Shown: positions 8,828 through 18,417, counted from the first letter of the stretch. The stretch is DNA of 64,000 nucleotides from Nocardioides sp. JS614 (GCF_000015265.1 NC_008699.1:3906001-3970000), one strand, 5' to 3'. Notes: a model not told the origin generated them from the sequence alone. Numbers and translations are program-made.

Positions 8828-11800
8828 TTACGGGGTCAGGCTGCGTCGGATGCGCTGGTCGCTGACCGGGTACGGCGTGCCGAGCTGCTGGGCCCACAGC
8901 GAGACGCGGTACTCCTCGAGCATCCAGCGGACCTGTCGCAGCCGCTCCCCGGGCGGTCGGCCCGGCGGGAGCGCCTCGAGACGGTGCAGGTAGGCGTCCT
9001 GGAGCTCGGTGAGCTGGTCCATCAGCTGCCGGTCGCGGTTCACCTGTCCGGGCAGCCGCTCGCGGCGCTGCTCGAGGGCGGTGAGGTACACGGGGTAGCG
9101 CCGCAGCTGGGCCGCGCCCGCCTCGCCGACGAACCCGCGGTGCACCAACCGGCCCAGCTGCGCGCGCATGTCGGTGAGCGCGGGCAGCAGCGGCAGGTCC
9201 GCGCGACCGCTGAGCGCCTTCTCGGTCCGGCGCCAGGCGTCCAGGACCCGGATCACGTCTCCCATCACGGCCCGCAGGTGGGCCTCCTGGTCGCGGGCGG
9301 CCTCGGCACGCAGGGCGACGTACGCCGCCTCGTCGCGCACGGGCGGCCGCGCGTCGACGGCGGCGCCGACCACGGCCGCGCGGCAGTCCTCGAGCAGCTC
9401 CGCGACGCTGGGGTACGGCGAGCCCGCGAGACCCAGCTTCTCCGCATTCGTGAGCCCGTCGAGGACGCGCTTGACCGGCGAGTCGAGCTCGAGGAGCAGC
9501 AGCCGGCGGACGCCGAGGCGGTGCCGCGCCTCCTGCTCCTCCGTGGACCCGAAGACCTGCTGCCCGACGGCGCTGCCCTCATCGACGAGCGCCGGGTAGA
9601 CCTGGACCTCGTGGCCGGCGCGACGCTCGGTGTGGCTGCTCGGGACCTCACCGAACGCCCAGGTCGTCTCACCGGTGCGGGCCAGGCCGCTGTCGCCGGC
9701 GACCTCCGCGATGGCCGCGGCGAAGGTCGGGCGCAGCGGCGCCTTGAGCGCCTCGAGGTCCTTGCCGCGGGCCTGCTCGCGGCCGGCGTCGTCGACGACA
9801 CGGTACGTCGGCCGCAGGTGCTCGGGCACCTTGCCCCAGTCCCATGCCTCACGCGGGACGACGACGCCGGTGGTCGAGCGGCACCAGCGCTCGAGCGCGT
9901 CGAGGAGCGGCTCCTCGCCCGGCGGGACCGCGGCCAGGAACTCCCGGGCCTTGTTGGGCGCGGGCACGAAGCTGACCCGCAGGTTCTTGGGGAGGCTGCG
10001 GATCAGGCTGGTGACCAGCTCCTCGCGCAGGCCCGGAACGTTCCAGGAGAAGTCGTCGGCCTCGACCCGGTTGAGGGTCGCCACGGGCACCTCGATCGTG
10101 AGGCCGTCCTCGGCCGCGCCGGGCTCGAAGTGGTAGCTGATCGGGAAGGTCAGGCCCGCACCTTCCCATTGCTCGGGGTAGTCGGCGGCGCTGACCTCCT
10201 CGACGGTGTCGTGGGTGAGCATCGCGGGGTCGAAGGTCAGCAGCCGCCCGTTGCGCTGCCTCTCGCGCTTCCACCACTGGTCGAAGTGGGCGCCGCTGAC
10301 CACGTCCGCGCCCACGCGCGCGTCGTAGAAGTCGAACAGGGTGTGCTCGTCGACGACGATGTCGCGACGCCGGGCCCGGTGCTCGAGCTCCTCGGCCTCC
10401 TCGAGCAGCCGGCGGTTGGTCTCCAGGAACTTGTGGCTGCCCTGCTCGGCCGCAGCCCACTCGCCGTAGACCAGCGCGTGCCGGATGAACAGCTCACGGG
10501 CCAGGGCGGGGTCCACCTTGCCGTACGCCACGGGGCGGTCCGCGACCAGCGGGACGCCGTACAGCGTGACCCGCTCGAAGGCCATCACCGAGGCCCGCTT
10601 CTTGCTCCAGTGCGGCTCGGAGTAGGTGCGCTTGACCAGGTGCGCGCCGAGCCGCTCGGCCCACTCCGGCTTGATCGCGGCGTTCTGCCGGGCCCAGAGC
10701 CGGCTGGTCTCGACGAGCTCGCCGGCCATCAGGAACTGGGGGTTCTTCCGATGCAGCCCGCTGCCCGGGAAGATCGCGAACCGTGCGCCGCGGGCGCCGA
10801 GGTACTCACGCGGGCCGCGACGCTCCTTCTCCCGCTCCTCGAGCAGCCCGATGTGGGAGAGCAACCCCGAGAGCAGCGCCTGGTGGATGCCGTCCGCATC
10901 CTCCGTGACCACCTGAAAGGTCTGACCCTCGGCCACCGAGCGACGTTGCCGCTCGGGGCCGATGGTCAGACCGACTTCCTTGCAGACCTGGCGCAGCTGG
11001 GACTCGAAGTCCTGCCACTCGCGCACCCGCAGGTAGTTGAGGAACTCGCGCTTGCACATCCGGCGGAACGCCGAGGAGGACAGCTCCTTCTGCTGCTCCT
11101 TGAGGTAGCGCCAGAGGTTGAGCCAGGTGAGGAAGTCGCTCGCCTCGGCCTTGAACCGTGCATGCAGCTGGTCGGCCTGCGCCTGCTCCTTCGGGTGGTC
11201 GGCGCCCGGCCGCTCCCGCGGGTCCTGCAGCGAGAGGGCGGCGGCGATCACGATCACCTCGCGCACGCAGCCGAGTCGTTCGGCCTCGAGGATCATCCGG
11301 GCCAGCCGGGGGTCGATCGGCAGCCGGGCCAGCCGTTGACCGATCCTGGTGAGGCGCGGGCCACGGGCCTTCGCCGCTCGCTCCGGCGGACGAGCGGTCG
11401 GTTCGGCCGCCGTGGACAGCGCGCCGAGCTCCTCGAGCAGCTGCACGCCGGCCTGGACGTTGCGCCGGTCGGGCGGCTCGACGAACGGGAAGCGGGCCAG
11501 GTCGCCGAGGCCGAGGCTCGTCATCTGGAGGATGACGCTGGCCAGGTTGGTGCGCAGGATCTCGGGGTCGGTGAACTCCGGGCGGCCCTCGAAGTCCTCT
11601 TGGGAGTAGAGCCGGATCGCGATGCCGGCCTCGACGCGGCCGCACCGGCCGGAGCGCTGGTTGGCGGAGGCCTGGCTGATCGGCTCGATGGGCAGCCGCT
11701 GGACCTTGGTGCGCACCGAGTAGCGGCTGATCCGCGCGACGCCGGTGTCCACGACGTACCGGATGCCAGGGACCGTCAGCGACGTCTCCGCCACGTTGGT

Positions 11801-12676
11801 CGCAAGCACCACCCGGCGGGTCGCATTGCCGTGGGAGGAGAAGACCCGGTGCTGGTCGGCGGCGGACAGCCGGGAGAAGAGCGGCAGGATCTCGGTCCGC
11901 GGCAGGTCCCCCAGCGCGTCGGCGGTGTCGCGGATCTCGCGCTCGCCGGGGAGGAAGACGAGGACGTCGCCGGGTCCCTCCCCCGAGAGCTCCTTGATCG
12001 CCTCGACGATCGCCTCGGTCTGGTCCCGGACGATCACCTCGCCCTCGTCGTCCTCGCTCTGCTCACCTGGGGCGAACGCCATCAGCGGCCGGTAGCGGAT
12101 CTCGACCGGGTAGGTCCGCCCGGAGACCTCGACGACGGGAGCGTCGAAGTGCTTCGCGAACCGGTCGACGTCGATGGTCGCCGACGTGATGATCAGCTTG
12201 AGGTCCGGCCGCTTCGGCAGCAGCCGCTTGAGGTAGCCGAGCAAGAAGTCGATGTTGAGGCTCCGCTCGTGGGCCTCGTCGATGATGATGGTGTCGTACC
12301 GGCGCAGCTGCCGGTCGCGCTGCAGCTCGGCGAGCAGGATGCCGTCGGTCATCAGCTTCACGCGGCTCTTCCGCGAGGTCCGGTCGGTGAACCGGACCTG
12401 GTAGCCGACCAGGTCCCCGAGCTCGGTCCCCAGCTCGCTCGCGATCCGCTCCGCCACGGATCGCGCCGCGATCCGGCGGGGCTGGGTGTGCCCGATCAGG
12501 CCCGTCGAGCCACGCCCGAGCTCGAGACAGATCTTCGGCAGCTGGGTCGTCTTGCCCGACCCGGTCTCGCCCGCCACGATCACGACCTGGTGGTCGCGGA
12601 TGGCGGCGGCGATGTCCTCGCGGCGCTGGGTGACCGGCAGCTCCGGAGGGTAGGCGATCTGGAGCTCCTCGGACAT
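8828..12676 (-). CDS. hrpA: ATP-dependent RNA helicase HrpA
   Basis: DEAH-box RNA helicase of 1282 residues, the usual length for bacterial HrpA (about 1300). Motif I is GETGSGKTTQLP near residue 38 and motif II is DEAH near 130 (IIIDEAHERSLN). Motif III is SATID, followed by QRSGRCGRVEAG (motif VI) near 345. The helicase-associated, OB-fold and DUF3418 HrpA C-terminal regions follow, including WEGAGLTFPISYHFEPG and ARGKDLEALK. HrpA acts on structured RNA and stalled ribosomes. The ATG at 12676 is only 41 bases from the KstR-like palindrome in front of the divergent flavoprotein gene. Confidence 0.96.
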   Translation of the reverse strand: MSEELQIAYPPELPVTQRREDIAAAIRDHQVVIVAGETGSGKTTQLPKICLELGRGSTGLIGHTQPRRIAARSVAERIASELGTELGDLVGYQVRFTDRTSRKSRVKLMTDGILLAELQRDRQLRRYDTIIIDEAHERSLNIDFLLGYLKRLLPKRPDLKLIITSATIDVDRFAKHFDAPVVEVSGRTYPVEIRYRPLMAFAPGEQSEDDEGEVIVRDQTEAIVEAIKELSGEGPGDVLVFLPGEREIRDTADALGDLPRTEILPLFSRLSAADQHRVFSSHGNATRRVVLATNVAETSLTVPGIRYVVDTGVARISRYSVRTKVQRLPIEPISQASANQRSGRCGRVEAGIAIRLYSQEDFEGRPEFTDPEILRTNLASVILQMTSLGLGDLARFPFVEPPDRRNVQAGVQLLEELGALSTAAEPTARPPERAAKARGPRLTRIGQRLARLPIDPRLARMILEAERLGCVREVIVIAAALSLQDPRERPGADHPKEQAQADQLHARFKAEASDFLTWLNLWRYLKEQQKELSSSAFRRMCKREFLNYLRVREWQDFESQLRQVCKEVGLTIGPERQRRSVAEGQTFQVVTEDADGIHQALLSGLLSHIGLLEEREKERRGPREYLGARGARFAIFPGSGLHRKNPQFLMAGELVETSRLWARQNAAIKPEWAERLGAHLVKRTYSEPHWSKKRASVMAFERVTLYGVPLVADRPVAYGKVDPALARELFIRHALVYGEWAAAEQGSHKFLETNRRLLEEAEELEHRARRRDIVVDEHTLFDFYDARVGADVVSGAHFDQWWKRERQRNGRLLTFDPAMLTHDTVEEVSAADYPEQWEGAGLTFPISYHFEPGAAEDGLTIEVPVATLNRVEADDFSWNVPGLREELVTSLIRSLPKNLRVSFVPAPNKAREFLAAVPPGEEPLLDALERWCRSTTGVVVPREAWDWGKVPEHLRPTYRVVDDAGREQARGKDLEALKAPLRPTFAAAIAEVAGDSGLARTGETTWAFGEVPSSHTERRAGHEVQVYPALVDEGSAVGQQVFGSTEEQEARHRLGVRRLLLLELDSPVKRVLDGLTNAEKLGLAGSPYPSVAELLEDCRAAVVGAAVDARPPVRDEAAYVALRAEAARDQEAHLRAVMGDVIRVLDAWRRTEKALSGRADLPLLPALTDMRAQLGRLVHRGFVGEAGAAQLRRYPVYLTALEQRRERLPGQVNRDRQLMDQLTELQDAYLHRLEALPPGRPPGERLRQVRWMLEEYRVSLWAQQLGTPYPVSDQRIRRSLTP

Positions 12677-12717
12677 GGCCGGTCCATTGTGTCAAGCCTT
12701 CGACCGACGGCCTGAAC

Positions 12718-12731
12718 TAGAACATGTTCTA
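12718..12731. promoter_or_regulatory. KstR-consensus palindrome
   Basis: TAGAACATGTTCTA is a perfect 14-bp palindrome that matches every fixed base of the published mycobacterial KstR motif TnnAACnnGTTnnA. It lies 11 bases before the ATG at 12742 of a KstD-type gene and 41 bases outside the hrpA start. The ATG buried in its centre (12724) is in frame but is better explained as operator than as start codon. Confidence 0.7.
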
Positions 12732-12741
12732 CACTCGCCGC

Positions 12742-14310
12742 ATGACGCACGCGCGGGAGTACGACGTGGTGGTGGTCGGCTCGGGTGGGGGTGCGATGAC
12801 CGGCGCGCTCTTGGCGCAGAAGGCGGGCCTGTCGACCGTGGTGGTGGAGAAGACCGCCCTGCTCGGCGGCACCTCGGCGTACTCCGGCGGCGCGTGCTGG
12901 TTGCCGGGCAGCGCGGTGCAGCAGCGGGCCGGGATCGCCGACTCGACGGCGTCGGCGCGCACGTACCTCGCCGCGATCCTGACCGGCGCGGACGAGGCGC
13001 GGATCGAGGCGTTCCTCGAGCACGCGCCCCAGCTCGTCGCGGAGCTCGAGGCGGACGAGGCGATCGACTTCGAGTGGCTGCCGTTCCCGGAGTACTACGA
13101 CGCGCCCGGCCGGGTCCCGCTAGGCCGGTCCATCCAACCCACCAACGTCAAGCGCGCCGACCTGCCGGCCGCCCTCGGCGACCTCGTGCGACCGCCGGTC
13201 GAGCGCGACCGCGCCGGCCGGGGCGGCCGCAGCACGCTCAGCGGCGGGCAGGCGCTGATCGCTCGGCTGCTCGACGGCTTCCTGCGCGAGGGCGGGACGG
13301 TGCTGACCGAGCTCCCGGTGACCGGGCTGGTCCTCGAGGACGGCCGGGTCGCCGGCGTGGCCGCGAGGACGCCGGAGGGACCGGTCCGGATCGGGGCCCG
13401 ACGCGGCGTGCTGGTCGCGGCGGGCGGGTTCGAGGGCAACCAGGCGCTGCGCGACGAGCGCGGCGTCCCGGGCGACGTCGCCTGGACGATGGCGCCCGCC
13501 GGCACCAACACCGGCGAGCCGATCGAGGCGGCCGCGGCGATCGGCGCCGCGACCGACTTCCGTGCCGTGGGCTGGTTCTGCCCCGGCCTGGCGCAACCCG
13601 ACGGCGGCGGGTCGTTCACGCTCGGCTTCCGCTCCGGCCTCATCGTCGACCAGGGCGGGCAGCGCTACGCCAACGAGTGCCTGCCCTACGACCGCTTCGG
13701 CCGGGCCATGGCCGAGGACCCGGCCCGGATCCCGTCCTGGTTCGTCTTCGACTCCCGCGAGGGCGGTCGGCTGCCGGCGATCGCGATGCCCGAGGGCGAC
13801 CCTGCCGACCACCTCGCCGCCGGCACCTGGGTGCGGGCCGAGACGCTGGCGGACCTGGCCGGCCTGATCGGCGTACCGCCCCACGCCCTGGCCGCGTCGG
13901 TCGAGCGGTTCAACGGCTTCTGCGAGACCGGCGTCGACGAGGACTTCGGCCGCGGCGGCGACGAGTACGACACGTTCTTCACCGGGGGAACCGGCCCGAC
14001 CGAACACATCAGGAACGGGGCGCTGACGGCCTGCACCGAGGCGCCGTTCTACGCCGCGCGGCTCGTGCTCTCCGACCTCGGCACGAAGGGCGGGCTGGTC
14101 ACCGACACCGCCGGACGGGTGCTGCGCGCGGACGGTACGCCGATCGCCGGGCTCTACGCGGCCGGGAACTCGGCCGCGTCCGTGTTCGGCGCGGTCTACC
14201 CCGGCCCCGGGGCGCCGCTCGGCTCCGCCATGGTGTTCGCCGCGCTGGCGGTCCGCGACCTGGCCGATCTGCCCGAAGGTGCAGTGGTGCCGACCGAGGT
14301 GCGGGCGTAG
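12742..14310 (+). CDS. kstD: 3-oxosteroid 1-dehydrogenase-like FAD flavoprotein (KstD family)
   Basis: FAD-dependent dehydrogenase of 522 residues, matching the KstD family, which introduces the delta-1 double bond in 3-ketosteroids. The N-terminal FAD motif reads VVVVGSGGGAMTGALLAQKAGLSTVVVEK. Tyr486 and Gly490 in the segment VYPGPGAPLG match the catalytic Tyr487/Gly491 pair of Rhodococcus KstD1. The C-terminal MVFAALAVRDLA is typical. An in-frame ATG at 12724 lies inside a KstR-like operator, so ATG 12742 is preferred. The operator supports a steroid-related role. Related flavoproteins act on other cyclic ketones, so the substrate is not proven. Confidence 0.82.
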   Translation: MTHAREYDVVVVGSGGGAMTGALLAQKAGLSTVVVEKTALLGGTSAYSGGACWLPGSAVQQRAGIADSTASARTYLAAILTGADEARIEAFLEHAPQLVAELEADEAIDFEWLPFPEYYDAPGRVPLGRSIQPTNVKRADLPAALGDLVRPPVERDRAGRGGRSTLSGGQALIARLLDGFLREGGTVLTELPVTGLVLEDGRVAGVAARTPEGPVRIGARRGVLVAAGGFEGNQALRDERGVPGDVAWTMAPAGTNTGEPIEAAAAIGAATDFRAVGWFCPGLAQPDGGGSFTLGFRSGLIVDQGGQRYANECLPYDRFGRAMAEDPARIPSWFVFDSREGGRLPAIAMPEGDPADHLAAGTWVRAETLADLAGLIGVPPHALAASVERFNGFCETGVDEDFGRGGDEYDTFFTGGTGPTEHIRNGALTACTEAPFYAARLVLSDLGTKGGLVTDTAGRVLRADGTPIAGLYAAGNSAASVFGAVYPGPGAPLGSAMVFAALAVRDLADLPEGAVVPTEVRA

Positions 14311-14319
14311 CGTCCGAGC

Positions 14320-15564
14320 ATGCGCCGCGCGCTGGCCCTGCTGCTCGCCGTCCCGCTGCTGGGCCTGGCAACCGCAGGGGCGCCACCCGCGGTCGGCGGC
14401 GAGACGTTCTACCAGGTCGTGCGCGAGCTCGACGGCCGCTTCGACGCGGCGGGCTTCACGTGCGCCGGTGACCCGAGCACGGCGCCCACGGCCCGCATCG
14501 GCGTCTCCGACATCCACGTGGACGGGCAAGGCAGCCTGCTCCTGCGCAGCGCCGCGGACACGCTGGCGAGCACGATGCTCGTCGATCCGGCCAAGCCGAG
14601 CCGGGTGGTGTGGCACGCCTGGCCGACGACCGGCACGGACCCACGCGGGGTGTGGCGGGTCGAGATGAACGGCGACGTCCTGACCAGCGACCCGGTCGCG
14701 CTGCCGCCCGGCACCTGGACCCGCACCGGCGTCAGCGGCCTGACGCTCCACAACGGCGACTGGTCGGGCACGATCGACGACTACATCACCCAGTTCGGGA
14801 AGGGCGACCACTGGCGGATCGGCCTGCTCACCGGCGACTGCCTGGACAGCGCCGAGGTGCGGCTGGATGACATCGGCGCCCGCACGGCGACGTACGACTT
14901 CGAGGCGCGCAGCTGGCTCACGCTCCGGCTCGAGGCACGGACCGACGCGGCCCTGCTCGAGTACGGCGACCCCTTCGACGTCATCGTCCGGGCCAACCGC
15001 TGGGACGCCGACGCGGACCGCGGCCGCCGGGTCGCGGGCGCCCGGGTGACGTTCCTGCGCCGGTGGGCCGACGGACACGGCTGGCGGCAGGTCGCGGACG
15101 CGCGCACCGGCGCGGCCGGCCGCGCCGTGCTGCACCAGACGTCGCAGCGGCGGGCGTACTGGCGGGTCGTGTGGCACCGCTCGCCGACCCCGGTGCCCAG
15201 CGACCAGGAGTACCAGGGCTCAGACGTCGCCTTCGGCGCGCCGCTCGTGGACGGCCGCCGCTGCCGGGTCGTCGACGACTACCCGATGACGTGCGCGCGG
15301 GTCACCGTGTCCCGGGGCCGGGTCGTGCTGTCCGGGCGGGGCCGGCCCGGCGGCTCGGCCGTCGTGCACCTGTACCTCTACCGGGACGAGTCCCACGGCG
15401 AGCCCCTGCTGCACCGCCAGGACCGTCTCGACCGGCACGGCCGGTGGCGCATCGCCTTCCTCACCGGCTCCCGTCATGAGCTGTTCGCCCAGCTGGGCGC
15501 GAAGCCGACCTCGGACCGCCACTGGGTCTCCTACAACCCGGGGATCCCGCTGCGGGTGCGCTGA
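14320..15564 (+). CDS. Exported protein of unknown function, 414 aa
   Basis: The N-terminus RRALALLLAVPLLGLATAG is a clear Sec signal peptide, probably cleaved near residue 22. The mature protein is beta-rich with repeated Trp, Arg and Asp residues. It may contain two immunoglobulin-like segments, one around LRLEARTDAALLEYGDPFDVIV and one near VTVSRGRVVLSGRGRPGGSAVVHLY. Cys pairs near residues 48 and 170 and again near 313 and 322 could form disulfides in the exported state. It follows the flavoprotein by nine bases and may share its transcript. I do not recognise a family. Confidence 0.72.
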   Translation: MRRALALLLAVPLLGLATAGAPPAVGGETFYQVVRELDGRFDAAGFTCAGDPSTAPTARIGVSDIHVDGQGSLLLRSAADTLASTMLVDPAKPSRVVWHAWPTTGTDPRGVWRVEMNGDVLTSDPVALPPGTWTRTGVSGLTLHNGDWSGTIDDYITQFGKGDHWRIGLLTGDCLDSAEVRLDDIGARTATYDFEARSWLTLRLEARTDAALLEYGDPFDVIVRANRWDADADRGRRVAGARVTFLRRWADGHGWRQVADARTGAAGRAVLHQTSQRRAYWRVVWHRSPTPVPSDQEYQGSDVAFGAPLVDGRRCRVVDDYPMTCARVTVSRGRVVLSGRGRPGGSAVVHLYLYRDESHGEPLLHRQDRLDRHGRWRIAFLTGSRHELFAQLGAKPTSDRHWVSYNPGIPLRVR

Positions 15565-15630
15565 CCCGCGCACCGGCTCCTCACCGCGACACAGAACACG
15601 CACAGCAACCGCACAGGTAGCGTCGCCAGG

Positions 15631-16350
15631 GTGAGCGGCATGGAGCTGGCCCGGCCGGACGGAACCCCGCTGCGCGTGCTCGTCGTCGACGACGAGGCGA
15701 ACATCGCCGAGCTGATCTCGATGGCGCTGCGCTACGAGGGCTGGCAGGTCCGGGCGGCGCACACCGGCTCGAAGGCGGTGGCCGCGGCGAAGGAGTTCCG
15801 GCCCGACGCGGTGGTGCTCGACATCATGCTCCCCGACTTCGACGGCCTGGAGGTGCTGCGCCGGATCCGCTCGACCGACCCCAGCGTGCCGGTCGTCTTC
15901 CTGACCGCCCGCGACGCGGTCGAGGACCGGGTCGCCGGGCTCACCGCCGGTGGCGACGACTACGTGACCAAGCCGTTCTCGCTCGAGGAGCTGGTCGCCC
16001 GGCTGCGGGGCCTGATGCGACGCGCCGGGGCCCAGCAGGCGACCGCGTCGTCGACGCTGGTCGTCGGCGACCTCGAGCTCGACGAGGACAGCCGTGAGGT
16101 CTTCCGGGCCGGCCGGGAGGTGACCCTGACCGCGACCGAGTTCGAGCTGCTCCGCTTCCTGATGCGCAACCCGCGCCGGGTGCTGAGCAAGGCCCAGATC
16201 CTGGACCGGGTCTGGAACTACGACTTCGGCGGCCAGGCGAACGTCGTCGAGCTCTACATCTCCTACCTGCGCAAGAAGATCGACGCCGGCCACGAGCCGA
16301 TGATCCACACCATGCGTGGCGCGGGCTACGTGCTGAAGCCCGCGACATGA
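15631..16350 (+). CDS. OmpR-family response regulator
   Basis: Two-component regulator, 239 aa. The receiver domain (residues about 11-125) has the acidic pair in VVDDEAN, phospho-acceptor Asp64 in VVLDIMLPDFDG, Thr in FLTARD and Lys in VTKPF. The C-terminal winged helix (about 145-238) reads REVTLTATEFELLRFL and ends with RKKIDAGHEPMIHTMRGAGYVL. It resembles the MprA/TcrA group. The start could be GTG 15631 or ATG 15640; the AGGGTGAG just before 15640 could act as its ribosome site. The stop overlaps the kinase start by four bases. Confidence 0.94.
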   Translation: MSGMELARPDGTPLRVLVVDDEANIAELISMALRYEGWQVRAAHTGSKAVAAAKEFRPDAVVLDIMLPDFDGLEVLRRIRSTDPSVPVVFLTARDAVEDRVAGLTAGGDDYVTKPFSLEELVARLRGLMRRAGAQQATASSTLVVGDLELDEDSREVFRAGREVTLTATEFELLRFLMRNPRRVLSKAQILDRVWNYDFGGQANVVELYISYLRKKIDAGHEPMIHTMRGAGYVLKPAT

Positions 16351-17756
16351 GCCGGGTCCGCCACGCGCTCGCGTCCCTCACCTCGCGCCTCGTGCTGACG
16401 ACGGTCCTCCTGGTGCTGTTGGTCTCGGTGCTGATCGGCACGGCGACGACGCTGTCCATGCGCAGCTACCTGCTCGACCAGCTCGACCAGCAGGTCCACC
16501 AGTCGGTGCGCGTGGCGGCGGGCGGGCCGGGCAGCGAGATCGGCCTCCTCCGCGCCGTGCTTCCCGACAGCGGATCGCCCCGGGTCGAGGTGGTGCAGTC
16601 GCCGACGGCAGTCGAGCCGCCGCGTCAGGTCCAGGTCGCCGGCGGCACCGTGGTCGGCCGGCTCGAGCGGGTGCCCGCGGACGGCGAGGCCCACAGCGTG
16701 TCCCTGCCCGGTCTCGGCGACTACCGGGTCCTCGTGATCGACGCCGACGGCGGCACGGTCCTCGTGGGGCTTCCCGCGGACCAGGTGGCGAGTGCCCTGT
16801 CCCGGCTGCTCTGGCTGGAGGTGCTCTTCGCGATGCTCGCGACGGCGATCGCTGCCGGGGGCGCGCTGGTCGTCGTACGCCGTCAGCTGCGCCCGCTGCG
16901 CGAGGTCGCCGCAACCGCGCACAGTGTCGCCGCCCTCCCGCTGGAGACCGGCCAGGTCGACATCACCGAGCGGGTGCCCGACCATCTCACCGACGAGCGC
17001 ACCGAGGTGGGCCAGGTCGGGGCGGCGCTGAACACGCTGCTCGCCCACGTCGAGACCTCCTTGGCGGCGCGGCACCGCAGCGAGCAGCAGGTGCGCCAGT
17101 TCGTCGCCGACGCCTCCCACGAGCTGCGCTCGCCGCTGGCGACGATTGCGGGCTACACCGAGCTGGCCCGGCGCCGCCCCGAGGACGGGGCCGCGATCGA
17201 GACGGCGCTGGACAAGGTCGAGGAGGAGTCCGGCCGGATGACCTCCCTGGTCGAGGACCTGCTGCTGCTCGCCCGGCTGGACGCGGGTCGGCCGCTCGAT
17301 CGGGCGCCGGTCGACCTGACCCGGCTGCTGCTCGAGGCGGTGTCCGACGCGCGGGTGGTCTCGCCCGACCACCGGTGGCAGCTGGACGTGCCCGACGACG
17401 CCGTGGACACGCCGTACGACGTGCTCGGCGACGAGCTGCGCCTGCACCAGGTGGCGACCAACCTGCTCGGCAACGCCCGGCGCTACACGCCGCCCGGCAC
17501 GACGGTCACGGTGACCGTGCGGCGCGACGGCTTCAGCGTCCACGACGACGGCCCCGGGTTCCCGCCGGACCTCGTGGGGCACGCGTTCGAGCGCTTCGCA
17601 CGCGGCGACGCCGCCCGCACCCGCGGCGCCGAGGTCGGGGTGGGCCTCGGCCTGGCGCTCGTGCAGGCGATCGTCACCGCCCACGGGGGCTCCGTCACCC
17701 TGGCCAGCGCGCCCGGCGACACCACCTTCGACGTGCTCCTGCCCGGTAGTCCCTGA
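16347..17756 (+). CDS. Sensor histidine kinase
   Basis: Membrane-bound partner of the preceding regulator, 469 aa. Helix 1 is at residues about 12-32 and helix 2 at about 155-178, flanking an extracytoplasmic sensor of about 120 residues. A HAMP region follows. The H-box FVADASHELRSPLATIAG places the phospho-His near residue 258. The ATP-binding domain shows NLLGNARRYTPPG, DDGPGFP and GVGLGLALVQAI. The gene ends inside a dispersed palindromic repeat, which supplies its last bases (AGT CCC TGA). Loss of an original C-terminal tail is possible but would spare all catalytic boxes. Confidence 0.95.
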   Translation: MSRVRHALASLTSRLVLTTVLLVLLVSVLIGTATTLSMRSYLLDQLDQQVHQSVRVAAGGPGSEIGLLRAVLPDSGSPRVEVVQSPTAVEPPRQVQVAGGTVVGRLERVPADGEAHSVSLPGLGDYRVLVIDADGGTVLVGLPADQVASALSRLLWLEVLFAMLATAIAAGGALVVVRRQLRPLREVAATAHSVAALPLETGQVDITERVPDHLTDERTEVGQVGAALNTLLAHVETSLAARHRSEQQVRQFVADASHELRSPLATIAGYTELARRRPEDGAAIETALDKVEEESGRMTSLVEDLLLLARLDAGRPLDRAPVDLTRLLLEAVSDARVVSPDHRWQLDVPDDAVDTPYDVLGDELRLHQVATNLLGNARRYTPPGTTVTVTVRRDGFSVHDDGPGFPPDLVGHAFERFARGDAARTRGAEVGVGLGLALVQAIVTAHGGSVTLASAPGDTTFDVLLPGSP

Positions 17757-17806
17757 CGTTTGCGCGGCGTGGGAGCGATCCCAGACCCCACAACGGTCAG
17801 GGACTA
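17747..17806. repeat. Dispersed palindromic repeat, family I, copy 1
   Basis: A 60-bp element from TAGTCCCTGAC to GTCAGGGACTA, with an inner TGGGA...TCCCA stem. The reverse complement of the element at 41527-41586 matches it, with four mismatches confined to the last 22 bases. It sits between two convergent genes: its left end carries the histidine kinase TGA (17754-17756) and its right end the TetR gene's TAG (17804-17806 on the minus strand). It likely also forms a two-way terminator hairpin. Confidence 0.8.
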
Positions 17807-18415
17807 TCGCTCCGGGACGGTCTCCACGATGGCGGGCAGGGAGGCGGCGAGGATGTCCAGGAGCTGGTCGCGGGTGAGGTCGCCGGGGGCGGCGATCCAG
17901 GAGAGGACGAGCTCCTCGATCATCGCCGACCAGCCGCGGACGACGAGCCGGGTCACCGGGGTGTCCGGGATGATCTCGCCCTGGGCGTCCTCGCGGAAGA
18001 TCCGGCTGTTGAGGGCCGCGCGCGCCTCCTCGTAGATCTCGCGCAGCGTCTCGTTGCCGCCGGCCGCGGCCTTCACCAGCGAGAGGTACCCCTCGTGGTT
18101 GGCCACGACGTAGTCGACGTACGCCGCGAGCGAGGTGACCAGTCGCACCATCGGCTCGCCGTCGGAGGGCGGCGCGGTCTGCGCGATCAGGTCGTCGGCC
18201 GCCCGTCGCACGACGGCCTCGTGGAAGGCATGCTTGTTCCCGAAGTAGTGGTAGAGCAGGCCCCGCGAGATGCCGGCCTCCTCGGCGAGCAGATCGATCG
18301 AGAGCTCGTCGAGGGAGCGGGTGGCGAGCAGGCGGACCCCGAGATCGAGCAGCTGGGAGCGCCGCTGCTCGGGCGTGAGCCGGGTGCGCGTGGTGGTCGT
18401 CGTCACGGACCCCAC
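17804..18415 (-). CDS. TetR-family transcriptional regulator
   Basis: Regulator of 203 residues with an N-terminal TetR helix-turn-helix: RSQLLDLGVRLLATRSLDELSIDLLAEEAGISRGLLYHYFGNKHAF. The ligand domain is helical and unassigned. It is divergent from the Baeyer-Villiger monooxygenase/SDR pair, with the inverted repeat 18418-18436 between them, so it most likely represses that operon and itself. GTG 18415 and GTG 18406 are both possible starts. Its TAG stop is donated by the family I palindrome. Confidence 0.92.
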   Translation of the reverse strand: MGSVTTTTTRTRLTPEQRRSQLLDLGVRLLATRSLDELSIDLLAEEAGISRGLLYHYFGNKHAFHEAVVRRAADDLIAQTAPPSDGEPMVRLVTSLAAYVDYVVANHEGYLSLVKAAAGGNETLREIYEEARAALNSRIFREDAQGEIIPDTPVTRLVVRGWSAMIEELVLSWIAAPGDLTRDQLLDILAASLPAIVETVPER

Positions 18416-18417
18416 TC

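Noticed and set aside
8234..12715. A 1493-codon open frame on the plus strand across hrpA
   Set aside because: It is exactly antisense to a complete, motif-rich HrpA. Its translation is repetitive Leu/Ala/Arg/Gly without domains, the usual mirror frame in high-GC DNA.
12724..12741. Earlier in-frame ATG for the KstD-like gene
   Set aside because: The codon is at the centre of the KstR-type palindrome and the added residues are not FAD-domain-like.
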